Assembly (NCBI GenBank): GCA_021292165.1 | Contig: CM037878.1 | Span: forward strand, 290,580,971 to 290,644,970 | Origin: Shinisaurus crocodilurus | Taxonomy: Eukaryota; Chordata; Lepidosauria; Squamata; Shinisauridae | Direction of reading: 5' to 3' | DNA: 64,000 nt | Shown: positions 33,483 to 44,945 of the stretch, piece after piece | Position numbering within the stretch: the stretch's first letter is position 1 | Layout of the letters: the number at the start of each line of letters is the position of its first letter | Position numbers and translations under genes: made by a program | Notes under the pieces: generated by a model | The model's input: only the letters and a program-made list of their open reading frames with translations | What the model was told of the DNA's origin: nothing | Databases searched by the model: none

Positions 33483-34060
33483 AGGATAAGAACAGAGGAA
33501 GAGCCATGATTGGATCAGACCGAGGGTCCATCTAGCCCAGCATTCTGCCCACAGAGCAGCCAACCAGCAGCCTATGGGAAACCCACAAGCAGCAGACAAG
33601 TGCACCCTCCCGCCCATGTTCCCCAGCAACCGGTGTGCATAGGCCAGTGCTTCTCAAATAGTGGGGCGGGCCCCCCAGGGGGGGCGCGAGGCTCCGTAAA
33701 GGGGGGCTCGTTTGACCTCAGTTAAAAGTTTTTTTTAAATATTGTGTTCCTTTAAATCCTGTGCTCCTTTAAATCTTTTCTGCTACAGTTAATAAAGCTA
33801 TTCTTTGTTGTAAATTGATCCACATTTCTTTCTTTTTTAATTCTCTTATACGTTAATAAGGATACAGTGTTATGCAGAGGTGTACTTATAACAATTTTAT
33901 AGACAAATGATACTATTTACAGTCGCGCGGGGGGCGCGAAATGTTTTCTTCTTCCTAGGGGGGGCATGACAGAAAATAATTGAGAAGCACTGGCATAGGC
34001 AGACCGCCTCTGATACTGGAGGTAGCACAGAGCCATCAGGACTAGTAGCCCTTTAGTGGT
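33483..34060 (+). mobile_element. CR1-like repeat split by a young hAT
   Basis: Left part 33483-33644 and right part 33993-34060 match the CR1-like consensus (gattggatcagaccgagggtcc ... ctgatactggaggtagcac). The 348-bp hAT with gcataggc duplications separates them. Confidence 0.7.
33645..33992. mobile_element. Young non-autonomous hAT (Charlie/Buster-type) copy 2
   Basis: 348 bp, the same terminal repeats as the 29130 copy and an exact 8-bp duplication gcataggc (33637-33644, 33993-34000). It splits a CR1-like repeat. Only a handful of differences separate it from copy 1, so both inserted recently. Confidence 0.93.
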
Positions 34061-34529
34061 ATTATGCAACACATTTACCGTAGCTACAGTTAAAAAAAAC
34101 CTAACTGTGTATGTGGTTACCATTATATTTCAGTATATTATTTGCAGCTGTGAAATGCCACTTGACCATTTCCTGCCTACTAAAAGGATGAATTGGATGC
34201 AAAGCAGTTGCATCGGATTGTGCTGTATATGTGTATAGAGCTATGATTGCATAAAAATCATGGAGAGTTTGGGGTTGTGTTTCCTCTCTGGGGATATCCT
34301 AAACTTCCCCATGACGGCTCCTCCTCCCAAAGCTGTTGCCACCAGCAGCCATTTCAGCAGGCTGCACTGAGGGCGATGAGAGGGGAAGCAGGGCTATTCC
34401 GATGAGAGGGGAAGCAGGGATTGGGAGCAGCGGAGGGTGGGGTGGGGTGGGATAGCAGGGCTATTCCTCCAGCCCTGCTGCAATAATTGTTTTTTTCCTC
34501 TTCCCTTCCCATTCCTTTCTCCTCGCCTG

Positions 34530-34622
34530 CCGTGCCTTTTTAGATTGTAAGCCGCTCTGGAAGCCTTTTTTTTGGCTTAGGAGTGGCATAAAAGTTCTTC
34601 AAATAAATAAAAATAAATAAAT
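34530..34622 (+). mobile_element. L2-like 3' tail
   Basis: agattgtaagccgctctgg...aggagtggcataaaag then an aaataaataaa tail. Confidence 0.6.
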
Positions 34623-34629
34623 ATCGCAT

Positions 34630-35390
34630 GGCCAGGAAGTTGCTTTAAAAAATATAGATGTTTTCACAATATTATTGTGACTGTTGCTGCAACTTTAGGC
34701 TTTTGAAATCATGGAAATCACAAGCCTAGCAAAAAGTTGCAAATGTTGCAGAAAAGATGGACTGACGGATGTGATTCATTCTCAGCGTTGCCCTGGGCTC
34801 TCGTGGATTGCTCTGGGGGGGCGTGGAATTTGTGTGTGAGAGTGAGGGAGAGGGAAGGAAGGTGACTAAGGAGGGGGCGGCAAGCACAGACACGGGATAA
34901 TTTGAGCCTGGCGTGGCGCAGGAAGGACATTCTCCTTCTGCACTGTGGCCGCATCCTGAGCCCATGTGACTCTGAGTTGTCCGTTCAGGCATCAGGCCAA
35001 GCAACGGTTTGACGCGATGTCTGAACTGACAAATGTGTGATTTGTGATCAGCTGGCGAACTGGAAGCGAAAAACATGAGTAAGTGTCACCGCGTCCACTT
35101 GAGCCCATCTTCTCAGTGACGTCCTTCGGCAAATTGAAAATGTGATGTATTTCCCAATCCTTCCGGCTCTTGCGGTGGGAGCCGCTGCCATGTGTGTTGC
35201 ATGTGTGTGGTCACACCCACGTCCTTTCACACAAACGCACGCCGCTCCCCGCCACGCACAGAGCGGAGCTGCGACCGGTATTGAGGATCAAGAAGTCGGG
35301 CAGGGTGACTTGGCTGGACTCATGAACTGGACGGATAGAGATGGAATGAAATTGCTGGTTTCCTTTTAAAAAGCAGATACGAACATATTC
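34630..35390. other. No gene or repeat recognised
   Basis: Unique-looking sequence with short frames only. Confidence 0.4.
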
Positions 35391-35405
35391 TAGTAAGATC
35401 TAGTT

Positions 35406-35511
35406 CAGTGTTCTCCAACCTTGGGTCCCCAGATGTTTTTGGCCTACAACTCCCAGCATGCTGGGAGTTGTAGGCCAAAAACATCTGGGGACCCAAGGTT
35501 GGAGAACACTG
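35406..35511. mobile_element. Foldback hAT MITE (family A), perfect palindrome
   Basis: 106 bp that reads identically on both strands by my base-by-base check (53-bp arms meeting at cagca|tgctg), flanked by an exact 8-bp duplication atctagtt (35398-35405, 35512-35519). It is the youngest-looking member and lacks the central spacer of the 135-bp form. Confidence 0.95.
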
Positions 35512-35544
35512 ATCTAGTTAGACAACCATGAAATGGAATTCATT

Positions 35545-35780
35545 ATTTTTATTATTTTAAATGTTATCCCAACCTTTCCTCTAACGAACCTACCTGTCCT
35601 CTAACGGTGGCGCATACCCCCTCCCGTTTATCCTTACAACAACCCTGTGAAGTAGACTAGACCGAGAGAGAGTGGCAAGCCCAGTTCACCCAGCTGACCC
35701 ACGGCTGAGTGGGTATTTGAACCTGGGTTTCCCTGCTCATCATCCAACACTCTAACCACGACAACACACAGGCTCTCAGG
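35545..35780 (-). mobile_element. CORE/MIR-like SINE, old
   Basis: Diverged copy with the cttacaacaaccctgtgaag, ttcacccagctgaccc and atttgaacctgggtttcc blocks; head near 35770. Confidence 0.72.
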
Positions 35781-36312
35781 AATACATAATAATTCTGTAG
35801 TGCATGTAAGGTCATAAACACCTGTATGCGGAGCCAGCAAGATATATTTTTGTTAGCAGTTGGAGCTGATGAAGCAAAGATTTCGGGCACATTGGTTCAT
35901 CAGTTGGTGCCCAATGAGCCATGGATGTGATGCAACTGCAAAGATGGCAAGGACAATTCTCTGATGTAGAAGGTGGGGCATTTCTAGTTTACAGTGTCAG
36001 AAGGAAATGCAAGAAACTTCCCCTTCTCTCTGAAGCTCCATCATGTTTGGGGGTGTGGGGTGGGTCGGTGGGTGGGTAAGCTTCACCTGTTGAATTTGTG
36101 CCAATTCTGATAATTTTAAAACAAAAAGAAAGAGGTTGCCCTGCAAGCAACAGAGTTATCAACAATTAGGGGTTTAAGTAAACTTTTAAAAAAATTATAA
36201 AAGCCACTTATAAAATATTATAAAATAATATATAATATAATAATGTAATAATTATAATATATAAGATTTTGTGTGTTTCCTCTAATAACTTTTGTACTTG
36301 AGCGTGCCCTTG

Positions 36313-36405
36313 GGTTGCCTGGCCACACCCTTGGCCACACCCTCATGTTGCCTGGCCACACCCTTGGCCACGCCTTCATGTTGCCTGGCCACACCTTCAT
36401 GTTGC
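36313..36405. repeat. Short tandem repeat (about 36-bp unit)
   Basis: Repeats of gttgcctggccacaccc plus ttggccac / ttcat variants, imperfect, about 2.5 units. Confidence 0.8.
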
Positions 36406-36747
36406 TCAACCATACCTCTTACAAATTCCCATGTGTGTCCCTGTTTTCATCTGTGAAATGTTGGAGGGTATGGAAAACTGGGAAACCCAACGAGCAGCCA
36501 GGGCAAAGGGGGTGGAGCCATGGCTGCCTGAGGGACCCCAGAGGGCTGCCTTGGGACCACCGCCGGAGGTTCCCCACCCTCGATGCGACGGAACCAGCGT
36601 GGTCCCTGCTCCGGAGGCTTAAAGGGACAAGACTTGGGTAAGCGAAGTCTGGCGGCTGACTGTTGGCCGTGGGGCAGGGAAGCGCGTGTCTGGGGGGCGA
36701 TGGAGAAGGGGGCAGGCCACGGAGCGGCTGGCTTTGCAGCGTGCATC

Positions 36748-36800
36748 CTGAGACGGGAAGCTGCCTTCGACTGGTCCATCGAGCCCGGTATGGCCTGCTC
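36748..36800 (-). mobile_element. tRNA-Ala-like SINE scrap
   Basis: Only the 3' body piece (gggaagctgccttcgactgg...tcgagcccgg) is present. Confidence 0.45.
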
Positions 36801-36883
36801 CAGCCCTCTTCAAACGGGCGCTGCTCAGATGGGTTTTGGACGGCAGCTCCCATGGCCTGCAATTCCCAGTGGCCACGCAGGCT

Positions 36884-37226
36884 GGACTCTTCCAGTATTT
36901 GAAGGGATGTCACACAGAGGAGGGCAAGGATCTCTTCTCGTTCATCCCAGTTTGCAGGACACGGAATAATGGGCTCAAGTTACAGGAACCTAGATTCCAC
37001 CTAAACATCAGGAAAAAATTCCTGACTGTCAGAGCAATAAGACAATGGAACCAACGACCTAGGGAGGTGGTGGGCTCTCCCACTCTGGAGGCATTCAAGG
37101 TGCAGCTGGACAGACATCTGTCAGAGATGCTTTGACCTGGATTCCTGCATTGAGCAGGGGGTTGGACTCGATGGCCTTGTAGGCCCCTTCCAACTCTACT
37201 TTTCTATGATTCTATGATTCTATGAT
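36884..37226 (+). mobile_element. CR1 LINE 3' end
   Basis: Encodes [19 protein letters not shown] and then the RNNGLKLQ...[17 protein letters not shown] segment, ending in tctatgattctatgattctatg repeats. 5'-truncated next to a tRNA-SINE scrap. Confidence 0.88.
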
Positions 37227-37484
37227 AACCTGGGGGGTGCCAGGTTGGCTTGGGCTGGTTTACCCACCAGGTTCTCAGACGGAGAGAGGTTTCCCCAGCC
37301 CTTCTGCGCGACATTCTTTGATGCCTGGCGCCTTAGTGGATGTAAGATCGCGGAGAGAGAGAGAGAGAGAGAGTGAAGATGAATGGAGAGGAGGGATCTG
37401 AGCAGAGCGAACAGAGGCAGAAGTGGAGATGAACTGTGCTTAATTTCTATCCAGAGCGGTGCTGGGCCAGCCTTCCCTCTAGAG

Positions 37485-37619
37485 CAGTGTTTCTCAACCT
37501 TGGGTCCCCAGATGTTTTTGGCCTACAACTCCCAGCATGCCCCAGCCAGCATAGCTGGCTGGGGCATGCTGGGAGTTGTAGGCCAAAAACATCTGGGGAC
37601 CCAAGGTTGAGAAACACTG
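37485..37619. mobile_element. Foldback hAT MITE (family A)
   Basis: 135 bp, ends CAGTGTTTCTCAACC, centre agcatagctgg, flanking 8-mers ctctagag / ctctagac (7 of 8). The TTTCTCAACC end variant is closer to general hAT Charlie-type ends. Confidence 0.92.
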
Positions 37620-38321
37620 CTCTAGACGGTGGATACACTGCTCTGGAAGCCTTTACCCCCAGATCTCTGAGGGCTGATTGCGGGAAGCTCCCTTTGCTCA
37701 TGCTCAAAGGAACCTTTCTCACGTACTTATTCTGGCACTGAGCCGTAGCCTCGATAGCAGGTTCTTCCTGGGTGAAGTCCTGCCCGTCCGGAGAGATGGA
37801 AGGAGGAGGTAATAGACAGAGGCAAAAAAGCGGTTCCTCCTGGCCGACCCAGCGGTGCCACTTCTGCTGGTAATTTCCGAGCGGAATTACTCGCTGGGGA
37901 AGGAGGGGGGGGGTGCTTTTTGTTTTAATTTAAAGTGGGCAACTCGGGGAGGGTTAGGGTGATGGAACTGGCCCAGAGTGGTTTCCAGCGTTGAGAAAGA
38001 ATCTGAGGCTGCAAAATAGCGTGACGTCCATCCGTATGTGAATGTTTCAACTTTCAGGAAGCTTAAATTAGCTGAGTTCATGCTATTTTTTTTATCCTGC
38101 GCTCAGCAGACTTCCAGAGGGAAATCTCAGCCTCTGATGTGCTCAGGCCAGGTTGCTCTTCTTTCCAATTCTGACACACTGAGGCACTGGTGAAATTAAT
38201 CTGAAATACCTTCTAAGCTTTCTCCCTCCCTCCCTCCATTGCTCACCTGCATAACCCATATTCTGGGTTCCTGTAACAACTGAGGCACAGTGTCTGCCTT
38301 GGAGTTGAGGAGTCCTCTCTC

Positions 38322-38450
38322 CGGTCAGACTGTGGCGCGATCAAGTCCAGTATCCTCTTTCCCCCAGTGCTCAACCAGATACTTCTGGGAAGCCCCCCCG
38401 AACAGGGCATGAAGGCAATTGTGCATCCCCTGCTGTGACAAACCCCCCCC
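38322..38450 (+). mobile_element. CR1-like repeat fragment
   Basis: Diverged copy of the same block (ggtcagactgtgg...gtccagtatcctcttt...tgggaagccc...cagggcatgaaggcaa). Confidence 0.5.
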
Positions 38451-38539
38451 CCCCCAGTAGCGGGTGTTCAGAGGAATACTGTCTCTGAGCCTGGAGTGAT
38501 GGTGGTGGTGGTGATGATGATAATAATGATAACGATAAT

Positions 38540-39205
38540 GATATTTATTTATATTCTGCCTTTCCCCCAGTACTGGGACTCAAGGTGGCTTCACAACATT
38601 AAAACTTGTACAATTAAAACACATAAATAGAAATATACAAAAGTTAAAAATATAATTAAAGTTGCTATAATATTAAAATTATATTAATTAAAATATCAAA
38701 GTAATAACAACAGTAACAATATAAACATTCTCACAGGTCCAGGCTATTCCCAAAGGCCTGCCGGAACAAGAAAGTTTTTGCCTGCCTCCGGAAGCATACC
38801 AAGGAGGGCGCCATTCTAGCCTCCCTGGGCAGGGAATTCCAGAGCATTGGGGCAGCCACCGAGAAGGCCCTCTGCCGAGTTCCTGCCAGGCATGCCTGTG
38901 TGGGTGGCGGAGCCAAGAGAAGGGCCTCCCCTGAAGATCTCAGGGCATGCGCAGGCTCATAAGGGAGAATACGGTCTTTCAGGTAACCTGGACCCGAGCC
39001 GTATAGGGCTTTATATTATAGGTCATAACCAGGGCTTTGAATTGTGCCTGGAAACGGACTGGGAGCCAGTGAAGCTGTTGTAACAGAGGAGTTGTGTGCT
39101 CCCTGTAGCCAGCCCCAGTCAGCAGTCTGGCAGCAGCTCTTTGAACCACCTGAAGTTTCCAAACACTCTTCAGAGGCAGCCCCACGTAGAACGCGTTACA
39201 GTAAT
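38540..39205 (-). mobile_element. L2-type LINE 3' end
   Basis: The minus strand encodes SVWKLQVVQRAAARLLTGAG, HTTPLLQQLHWLPVRFQAQF, then RAFSVAAPMLWNSLPREARM and KTFLFRQAF. It is broken by a frameshift between the two ORF parts. Its 5' side abuts the CR1 at 39217. Confidence 0.82.
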
Positions 39206-39216
39206 CCTTTTTTTTT

Positions 39217-39513
39217 TTTCTCTTCTCGATCATCCCAGTTTGCAGGACACGGAATAATGGGCTCAAGTTACAGGAACCTAGATTCCACCTAAACATCAGG
39301 AAAAATTTCCTGACTGTTAGAGCAATAAGACAATGGAACCAACTACCTAGGGAGGTGGTGGGCTCTCCCAGTCTGGAGGCATTCAAGGTGCAGCTGGACA
39401 GACATCTGTGGGGGTTGCTTTGACCTGGATTCCTGCACTGAGCAGGGGGTTGGACTCGATGGCCTGGTAGGCCCCTCCCAACTCTACTTTTCTATGATTC
39501 TATGATTCTGTGA
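39217..39513 (+). mobile_element. CR1 LINE 3' end, abutting an L2
   Basis: Begins ctcttctcgatcatcccag directly after a poly-T that interrupts the minus-strand L2 at 38540-39205, and ends with tctatgattctatgattctg. It inserted into or next to the L2. Confidence 0.85.
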
Positions 39514-39934
39514 ATCCAAATGGGATGTAACTAAGGTGTGTGTCACTGTGGCCAGATCAGACATCTGCAGGGATTGCACGCAGGGCCAGCCCCAAGCCTT
39601 TCCCACTCCTCGCAGCCATGCAGCGTAGTCTGAGAGGTGTCCCCCCAGGATTCCTTGACGTGTTGTGGAGCATGCTGGGATGCAGCGGTAACAGGGCCGT
39701 GTCAAGAAGTGCGGGGTGTACGGCTCTTCCGGGTGTGAAGAAATCCTAACTGTCTTCACGTATTAACTGCAGAAAATTAAAATCGGACCTGCTTGCTGGA
39801 GCAGAAGAGCAGTTTTGCTCTTCTGTCATTTCAGCCAGGTGAGAAGGAGAAGTCTCGGCAAGGCTGGATGTGGATTTGCATTTAGCTAGCATGACTGGGC
39901 AATGCATGAGAACAAAGAGTTCCTTTGGCTGTTT

Positions 39935-40055
39935 ATTTATTTTATTTATTTAATACATTTTTATACTGCCCAATAGCCGAAGCTCTCTGGGCGGTTTACA
40001 ACAGTTAAAATAATAAAATACAATATAAAATATAAAATATAAAGGTGCTGGTCTA
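39935..40055 (-). mobile_element. L2 3' tail
   Basis: Complement of aaccgcccagagagcttcgg...gggcagtataaaaatg with a ttattta tail. Confidence 0.75.
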
Positions 40056-40664
40056 AGGTGCTGAGAAAACAAGATCAACTTCTTTGCGAGGTACCTTAAA
40101 TGTCATGCTCTGAAATGGATTAGGCAAACTTTGCCTGTGTTTCTCAGGTGTGTTTAATTGGTCGCCTCTGCTGGCCGTACGAGGGTGCCCTGGAGCTGTG
40201 CAGAGCACTATCACCCCGTGATAACTGAGCACCCGGCTCTGCCCCCTGACTAACTTACCCAAGCTTATCTCTGTGGCAGTAAGGGCTAGAAACTTGCACT
40301 TAAAGCCAATAAGTGTTGAGATTCTCAACATGCTGAATTTCATGTCAACACACTCCACCTTGTGCATCCGGCTCGTATGATCGTGTGGAATACACACGAG
40401 GCTGGATCTTGCCCCTTGACCCCGATTCATCGCCAGGAGCTACTCGTGTTTCTAAAAGGAGTCAGTTCCTCTCTGCCAGAGAATGGAGAAATAGGGGCTT
40501 CCCAGTGCACAAGACAGTTTCAAGTCCAAAGTTCAAGCCAAAGAGACTGGGACCTCTTTGTTCTTCAGAAAGCGCCATGCGATACGCATTGACCCTGCAT
40601 GCTGCTGGTTCCAGTAAATGTCACACTCAAACAGGTATTTGTATTGTTGGGCGTTGGGGGGGGG

Positions 40665-40667
<3 letters not shown>

Positions 40668-40700
<33 letters not shown>
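40668..40700. repeat. (GT)n microsatellite
   Basis: Over 13 gt units; others at 25540-25575, 28451-28486 and 63096-63128. Confidence 0.92.
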
Positions 40701-40860
40701 AGAGAGAGAGAGTGGGAGGGTGCTTGGTTGGGAGGCAGAGAAACATGATTGTGTGGATAGCCTGTTTTTACATTCCCTATTTATAGCCACAGGAAACTCC
40801 TTCACTGATCATTCAAGAGGACCTGATAGTTTCTGGCTATCAGAAAGCACTTGCTGACAT

Positions 40861-41065
40861 TAGGGATGCACAAATTTTGTTAAAACTGTTCCGTCCGCGT
40901 TTCACATATCGGCCATCTTTCATTTCGTCATCCGCTCATTGACGGAACCAGTGCACATCTGCCCCAAAAGTCAGGAGCGGATTCCGCACGTCTGCAGAAT
41001 TCCACGTGACTCGGAAGAAGCCGGTCTGCTGTGGAGTCCGCCGGTCGGATGCATGGAAGCTAATA
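40861..41065. repeat. Dispersed repeat, second copy
   Basis: Opens TAGGGATGCAC and contains the ttcatttcgtcatccgctc and ccggtctgctgtggagtccg blocks that parallel 160-435. Its right part ends at the family A MITE. Confidence 0.4.
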
Positions 41066-41073
41066 CTCTGGAA

Positions 41074-41195
41074 CAGTGTTCTCCAACCTTGGGTCCCCAG
41101 ATGTTTTTGGCCTACAACTCCCAGCTATGCTGGCTGGGGCATGCTGGGAGTTGTAGGCCAAAACCATCTGGGGACCCCAAGGTTGGAGAACATTG
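41074..41195. mobile_element. Foldback hAT MITE (family A), asymmetric deletion
   Basis: 122 bp; the left arm lacks the gcatgccccagcc part that the right arm keeps. Flanking 8-mers (ctctggaa / aattaaag) do not match, so one flank has been rearranged or the ends have shifted. Confidence 0.8.
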
Positions 41196-41846
41196 AATTA
41201 AAGCATACAATGTATTTAACAATGTATTTAAAGCGTTAGCACGAAAGCTGGCATGTACAGAGTTCAAGAAATCCTAGCATCGCCATAGAGACAAAATAGT
41301 TCTAGCAAGTGCATGTAAAAAGCAGCTTAGACCAGCCTTTGGCCATGCTGGCTGGTGGATGATGGGAGTTGTAGTCCCAACACATCTGGAGGGCGCCAGG
41401 TGACCTTATAAAGGAGCAGTTCCCCGAGGCAATGTGGAAGAAGGGCAGAGTTTAGGATGCCCGAAGACCAAAAGATGGCTGTGAATTGGGTGGGTGGTTC
41501 CCGGGCGGGGGCCGCACATGAGAACGAGCCCTGAGGCCGGGTCCAGCCAGTCCAGCGTTTTGTTCACGCACAGCGGCCAAGCGGCAGAGTGAGTCACGGT
41601 GAGGCAGAGCGTGTAGCAGGCAGGGTGGGAGCTGGGGGTCTAGCCCCTCAGGAGGACCCCAGGGCGCTTGGAGGCTTCGGCGTGGCCTCTGTTTCTGAAC
41701 CTTTGCAAAGGGAGGTGCCTCCTTCCGCTTTGAGGCGGGGAGCCAGGTGACACTTTATGCTATTTGTGCAGCTCGCGTGTTTGTTTGTTCCTTTTCTAAC
41801 CTGTCTCTCCTCCACGGAGCCCAGGGTGGTGTGTACATGGGTCCTC

Positions 41847-41901
41847 TTCCTCCTCCTCCTCCTCCTCCTCCTCCTCCTCCTCCTCCTCCTCCTCCTCCTC
41901 T
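41847..41901. repeat. (TCC)n microsatellite
   Basis: About 17 tcc units, an expansion of the short tcc tract native to the CORE SINE. Confidence 0.92.
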
Positions 41902-41973
41902 CTGTTTTATCCTCACATCAACCCTGTGAGGTAGGTGAGGCTGAGAGGCAGTGCCTGGCCCAAAGTCACGCCA

Positions 41974-42371
41974 TCATCATCAGGCGATCACTCGTGACCG
42001 AGTAAGATTGTCTTCCGGGATAAAAGGAGGAAATTCTAAAGAAGATTGTGTAGACTCTAGCGATGGGTCCGTAAGTGACTGTGGAGGCCAATTCTAGATC
42101 CACACAGCTTCCCACAGTGAGGACACAGCTTACCAGATGGAGGATGGTCCTGTAAAGGATTTGTTTGACGTGCTTTTCGCTTAGCACGTTTCTCCCTTTC
42201 ACCTTGCACTCGGGCTTCTTCAAAGTCCATGGAACCTTTGTGAAAGGCCAGCCTCCATTTAGATCGTTCATGGGCCAGAGCTTCCCAGTTTTCGATGTTT
42301 ATATTGCATTTTTTTAGATTAGCCTTATGAACATCTTTAAACCTCTTATATTGACCACCGATATTCCGCTT
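41974..42371 (-). mobile_element. LINE 3' end with C2H2-like finger, nested in SINE
   Basis: The minus strand encodes PPSGKLCPHCGKLCGSRIGL then HSHLRTHR stop: a C-x2-C...H-x3-H finger at the C-terminus of a non-LTR retrotransposon. The 3' end is a (tgatga) tail at 41974-41984, and an 8-bp duplication tcacgcca (41966-41973, 42372-42379) flanks it. It splits a CORE SINE. Clade not assigned. Confidence 0.7.
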
Positions 42372-42536
42372 TCACGCCACGAGCTTCATGGCTGAGCGGG
42401 GACTAGAACCCGGGTCTCCCCAGTCCAACTCTCTGACCACTCTAGCTGAGGGTTTGCTTTCTTTACTCTGGTATAAGCGCACGTGGCCCCAATTTGGATC
42501 AGCGACCCCTGTGCACTGGGAAGGGAGGGTTTAATG

Positions 42537-43225
42537 CAGGGGTCCTCAAACTTTTTAAACGGGGGGCCAGTTCATTGTCCCTCAGACTGTTGGGGGGGCC
42601 AGACTATAGTTTGAAAAAAATATGAACGAATGGATCAAGTAAAAAAAAAAGGACCCGGGTCCTTTTTTTTTAATTGATAGGGGTGAATTTTTTCCCCCTT
42701 AAATGGAAAGTTATTTTATTTATTTATTTATTTCATTTTTATACCGCCCAATAGCCGAAGCTCTCTGGGCAGTTTACAGCAATTAACAAGACAGTCCCTG
42801 CCCGCAGGCTTACAATCTAAAAAGACACGACACACAAGGAAAAAGGAATGGGGAGGGAAGAAGAGGGAGTATTAATGAATACTCCTGGCAGGGCTGGTGG
42901 TATTTACATATATAGTTGCACAATTGTTTCATGCCTAACACGAATATACTTTTGTTTTTGCCATCACACAAATGAGCGTACTCTGCTCCAATCCAAAGTA
43001 GCATTTTTGAAACATTAGAAATCTGACTTAGCTACATCAGCTCATACATAAGAGGTAAAACACCACCACTAATTTTTCCATATTATGGAAAAGAATTAAA
43101 AGAATCGGCGCTTGAAGCAAAAGAGTTAAAAAAAAAAGGTCTGCTTCCGCCAATCGGCCGGCGGGCCGGATAAAAAGGCAAGGCGGGCCGGATGTGGCCC
43201 GCGGGCCTTAGTTTGAAGACCCCTG
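42537..43225. mobile_element. hAT element (CAGGGGTCCTCAAAC ends) with nested L2 tail
   Basis: The ends are CAGGGGTCCTCAAACT and its complement (GTTTGAAGACCCCTG), with flanking 8-mers gtttaatg / gtttaacg (7 of 8 match, TA in the centre). Subterminal blocks of gggccagac and gggccggatgtggcc fit hAT-Charlie-like elements. About 150-200 bp from 42712 is a separate L2 3' end inserted in it. Confidence 0.8.
42710..42870 (-). mobile_element. L2 3' tail nested in hAT
   Basis: ttatttatttatttatttc followed by ataccgcccaatagccgaag and a gtccctgcccgcaggcttac block, inserted within the 42537-43225 hAT element. Exact borders are uncertain. Confidence 0.7.
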
Positions 43226-43712
43226 GTTTAACGTCTCCCTCCCCTGGTTTGCTTCTCTAAATTCCCCCCTCGCCTACAAGCAGGGGGTTAACAAAAGGGG
43301 AAAAGTCTTCATGGAGTGAGAGCGAATTTCCGGAAGCAAATTTCCGGGAGACAGAGATACAGGGTAGGGAGAGCAAGACCCATAATCTGTGTTATGGTCT
43401 GATCAGCCAAGCGGTGGCTTGGAAATGGGAGTGTGAAGCTAAGGGCTTTCCTTTGCGTATCCTGAGCTATTTCCAGCTCTTTGAAAGCAATTGTCCGACT
43501 CCAGGCGAACGGAAATAAAAGGGTACCGTTGGGAGACGTCCCAAGTTTGGGGCGGGGGTTGAAGGTACACTTTATCGGGGCACTGAGCCCAGGCTGCGGC
43601 GCTATGACCTCATGAGAACAAAAGAATCGAGGCTAAATCGCAGACCACGCTTGAGGATATTTCCGGAAACGTACTTCCCTGCGCCTAGGCCTCTGTCGTC
43701 AAGGTTGTGCGT

Positions 43713-43772
43713 GATTTCCTGGAGCCGACCAAGAGCGGTGTTGATTTCCTGGAGCCGACCAAGAGCGGTGTT
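43713..43772. repeat. 30-bp tandem duplication
   Basis: Two perfect copies of a 30-bp unit (gatttcctggagcc...agcggtgtt). Confidence 0.9.
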
Positions 43773-44194
43773 GGTGCAGGACAACAAGCACCATTCTGAA
43801 CTGGGCCTTGCTGGCCCACTCAGGCCCTTCCCTATGTTGTAAATAATTTTAACACATCAGTTACTTAACCACACCTAGAACAGGAAGAGTGCGCGTGCGT
43901 GGCCAAAAGCAGGGCCTGTCGTTTGGAAGACAGATGTGCGCTTCCCAGTGCGATGTGTTCTCTCAGGAAAAGGGTGACCACTTCCACAATGCCAAAAAAG
44001 AGGGTGCAGATGCCGATTTATAGATATAGGTGCATATTGAGAAATAATGACTATGCTTTAAACAGCAATAGAGTCAACTCTGTCACACCAAGATAGGGAA
44101 GGCTGTGACCAGGTGACCCATGCGCCTGCTCAGAAATGCCAACTGCCAACTGTGGATGGGCAGCTGCAAGGATTGGATGGCTCTTCAGATAGAG

Positions 44195-44329
44195 CAGTGT
44201 TCTCCAACCTTGGGTCCCCAGATGTTTTTGGCCTACAACTCCCAGCATGCCCCAGCCAGCTATGCTGGCTGGGCCTTGCTGGGAGTTGTAGGCCAAAAAC
44301 ATCTGGGGACCCAAGGTTGGAGAACACTG
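44195..44329. mobile_element. Foldback hAT MITE (family A)
   Basis: 135-bp near-perfect palindrome with flanking 8-mers agatagag / acatagag (7 of 8, TA central). Confidence 0.92.
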
Positions 44330-44945
44330 ACATAGAGGGTACTTTCAAATTCAGGACTATCTTCTGACAGCCCTTCAAACAGAGGACTTTCCTCTGTAAA
44401 GTAGGACACATGATGGTTCTGCTCAAGCACTAGCAGTTCCCAGAATTCCTTGTGCATCGGCAGGAGGGTGGGACAGCTCACCATTATAAGCAGGGACATT
44501 GATCCCGGGGACTCTGGAATCCGGTGCTGCTGCTGCAGAAAAGGTCACAAAATAGTCAGCAACGAGCTTTGTAGGACTCTTTCTGTGGGCCGGATGTTCT
44601 ATTCAACAGGAACAGCAAAAAGAAAGGAAGGAGTGTTGGTAGGAAAGGCCCAGTGTGCGCCGTGGTGTGATTTCAGAAATGTAGAAAGTGTAGTTTCAGA
44701 ATTAAAAAATAATAATAATTCACGAGTCATACGATGGTGCGTTTGGGGTAGGATCGTGCCACGTGTGTGGCCGGGGCTCGTGCTACGAGATTGTGCTGGG
44801 CCCAAGGAGCCACCTTTGGGCCCGGTGTAGGGAAGTGACCAGGCACAGGGAGAGCTACACCATGGTCAGGTTGCGTGGACATCTGAATTTCAAATACAGC
44901 AGGACTCTTCACAGTCTGTTTCCAGAGCGTCTGGGGTGCTTTGGG

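Larger units (their letters stand above)
41800..42445 (-). mobile_element. CORE/MIR-like SINE split by a LINE
   Basis: SINE parts at about 41810-41973 (with an expanded tcc tract) and 42380-42445 join as one element after removing the LINE at 41974-42371 and one tcacgcca duplication. Confidence 0.82.
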
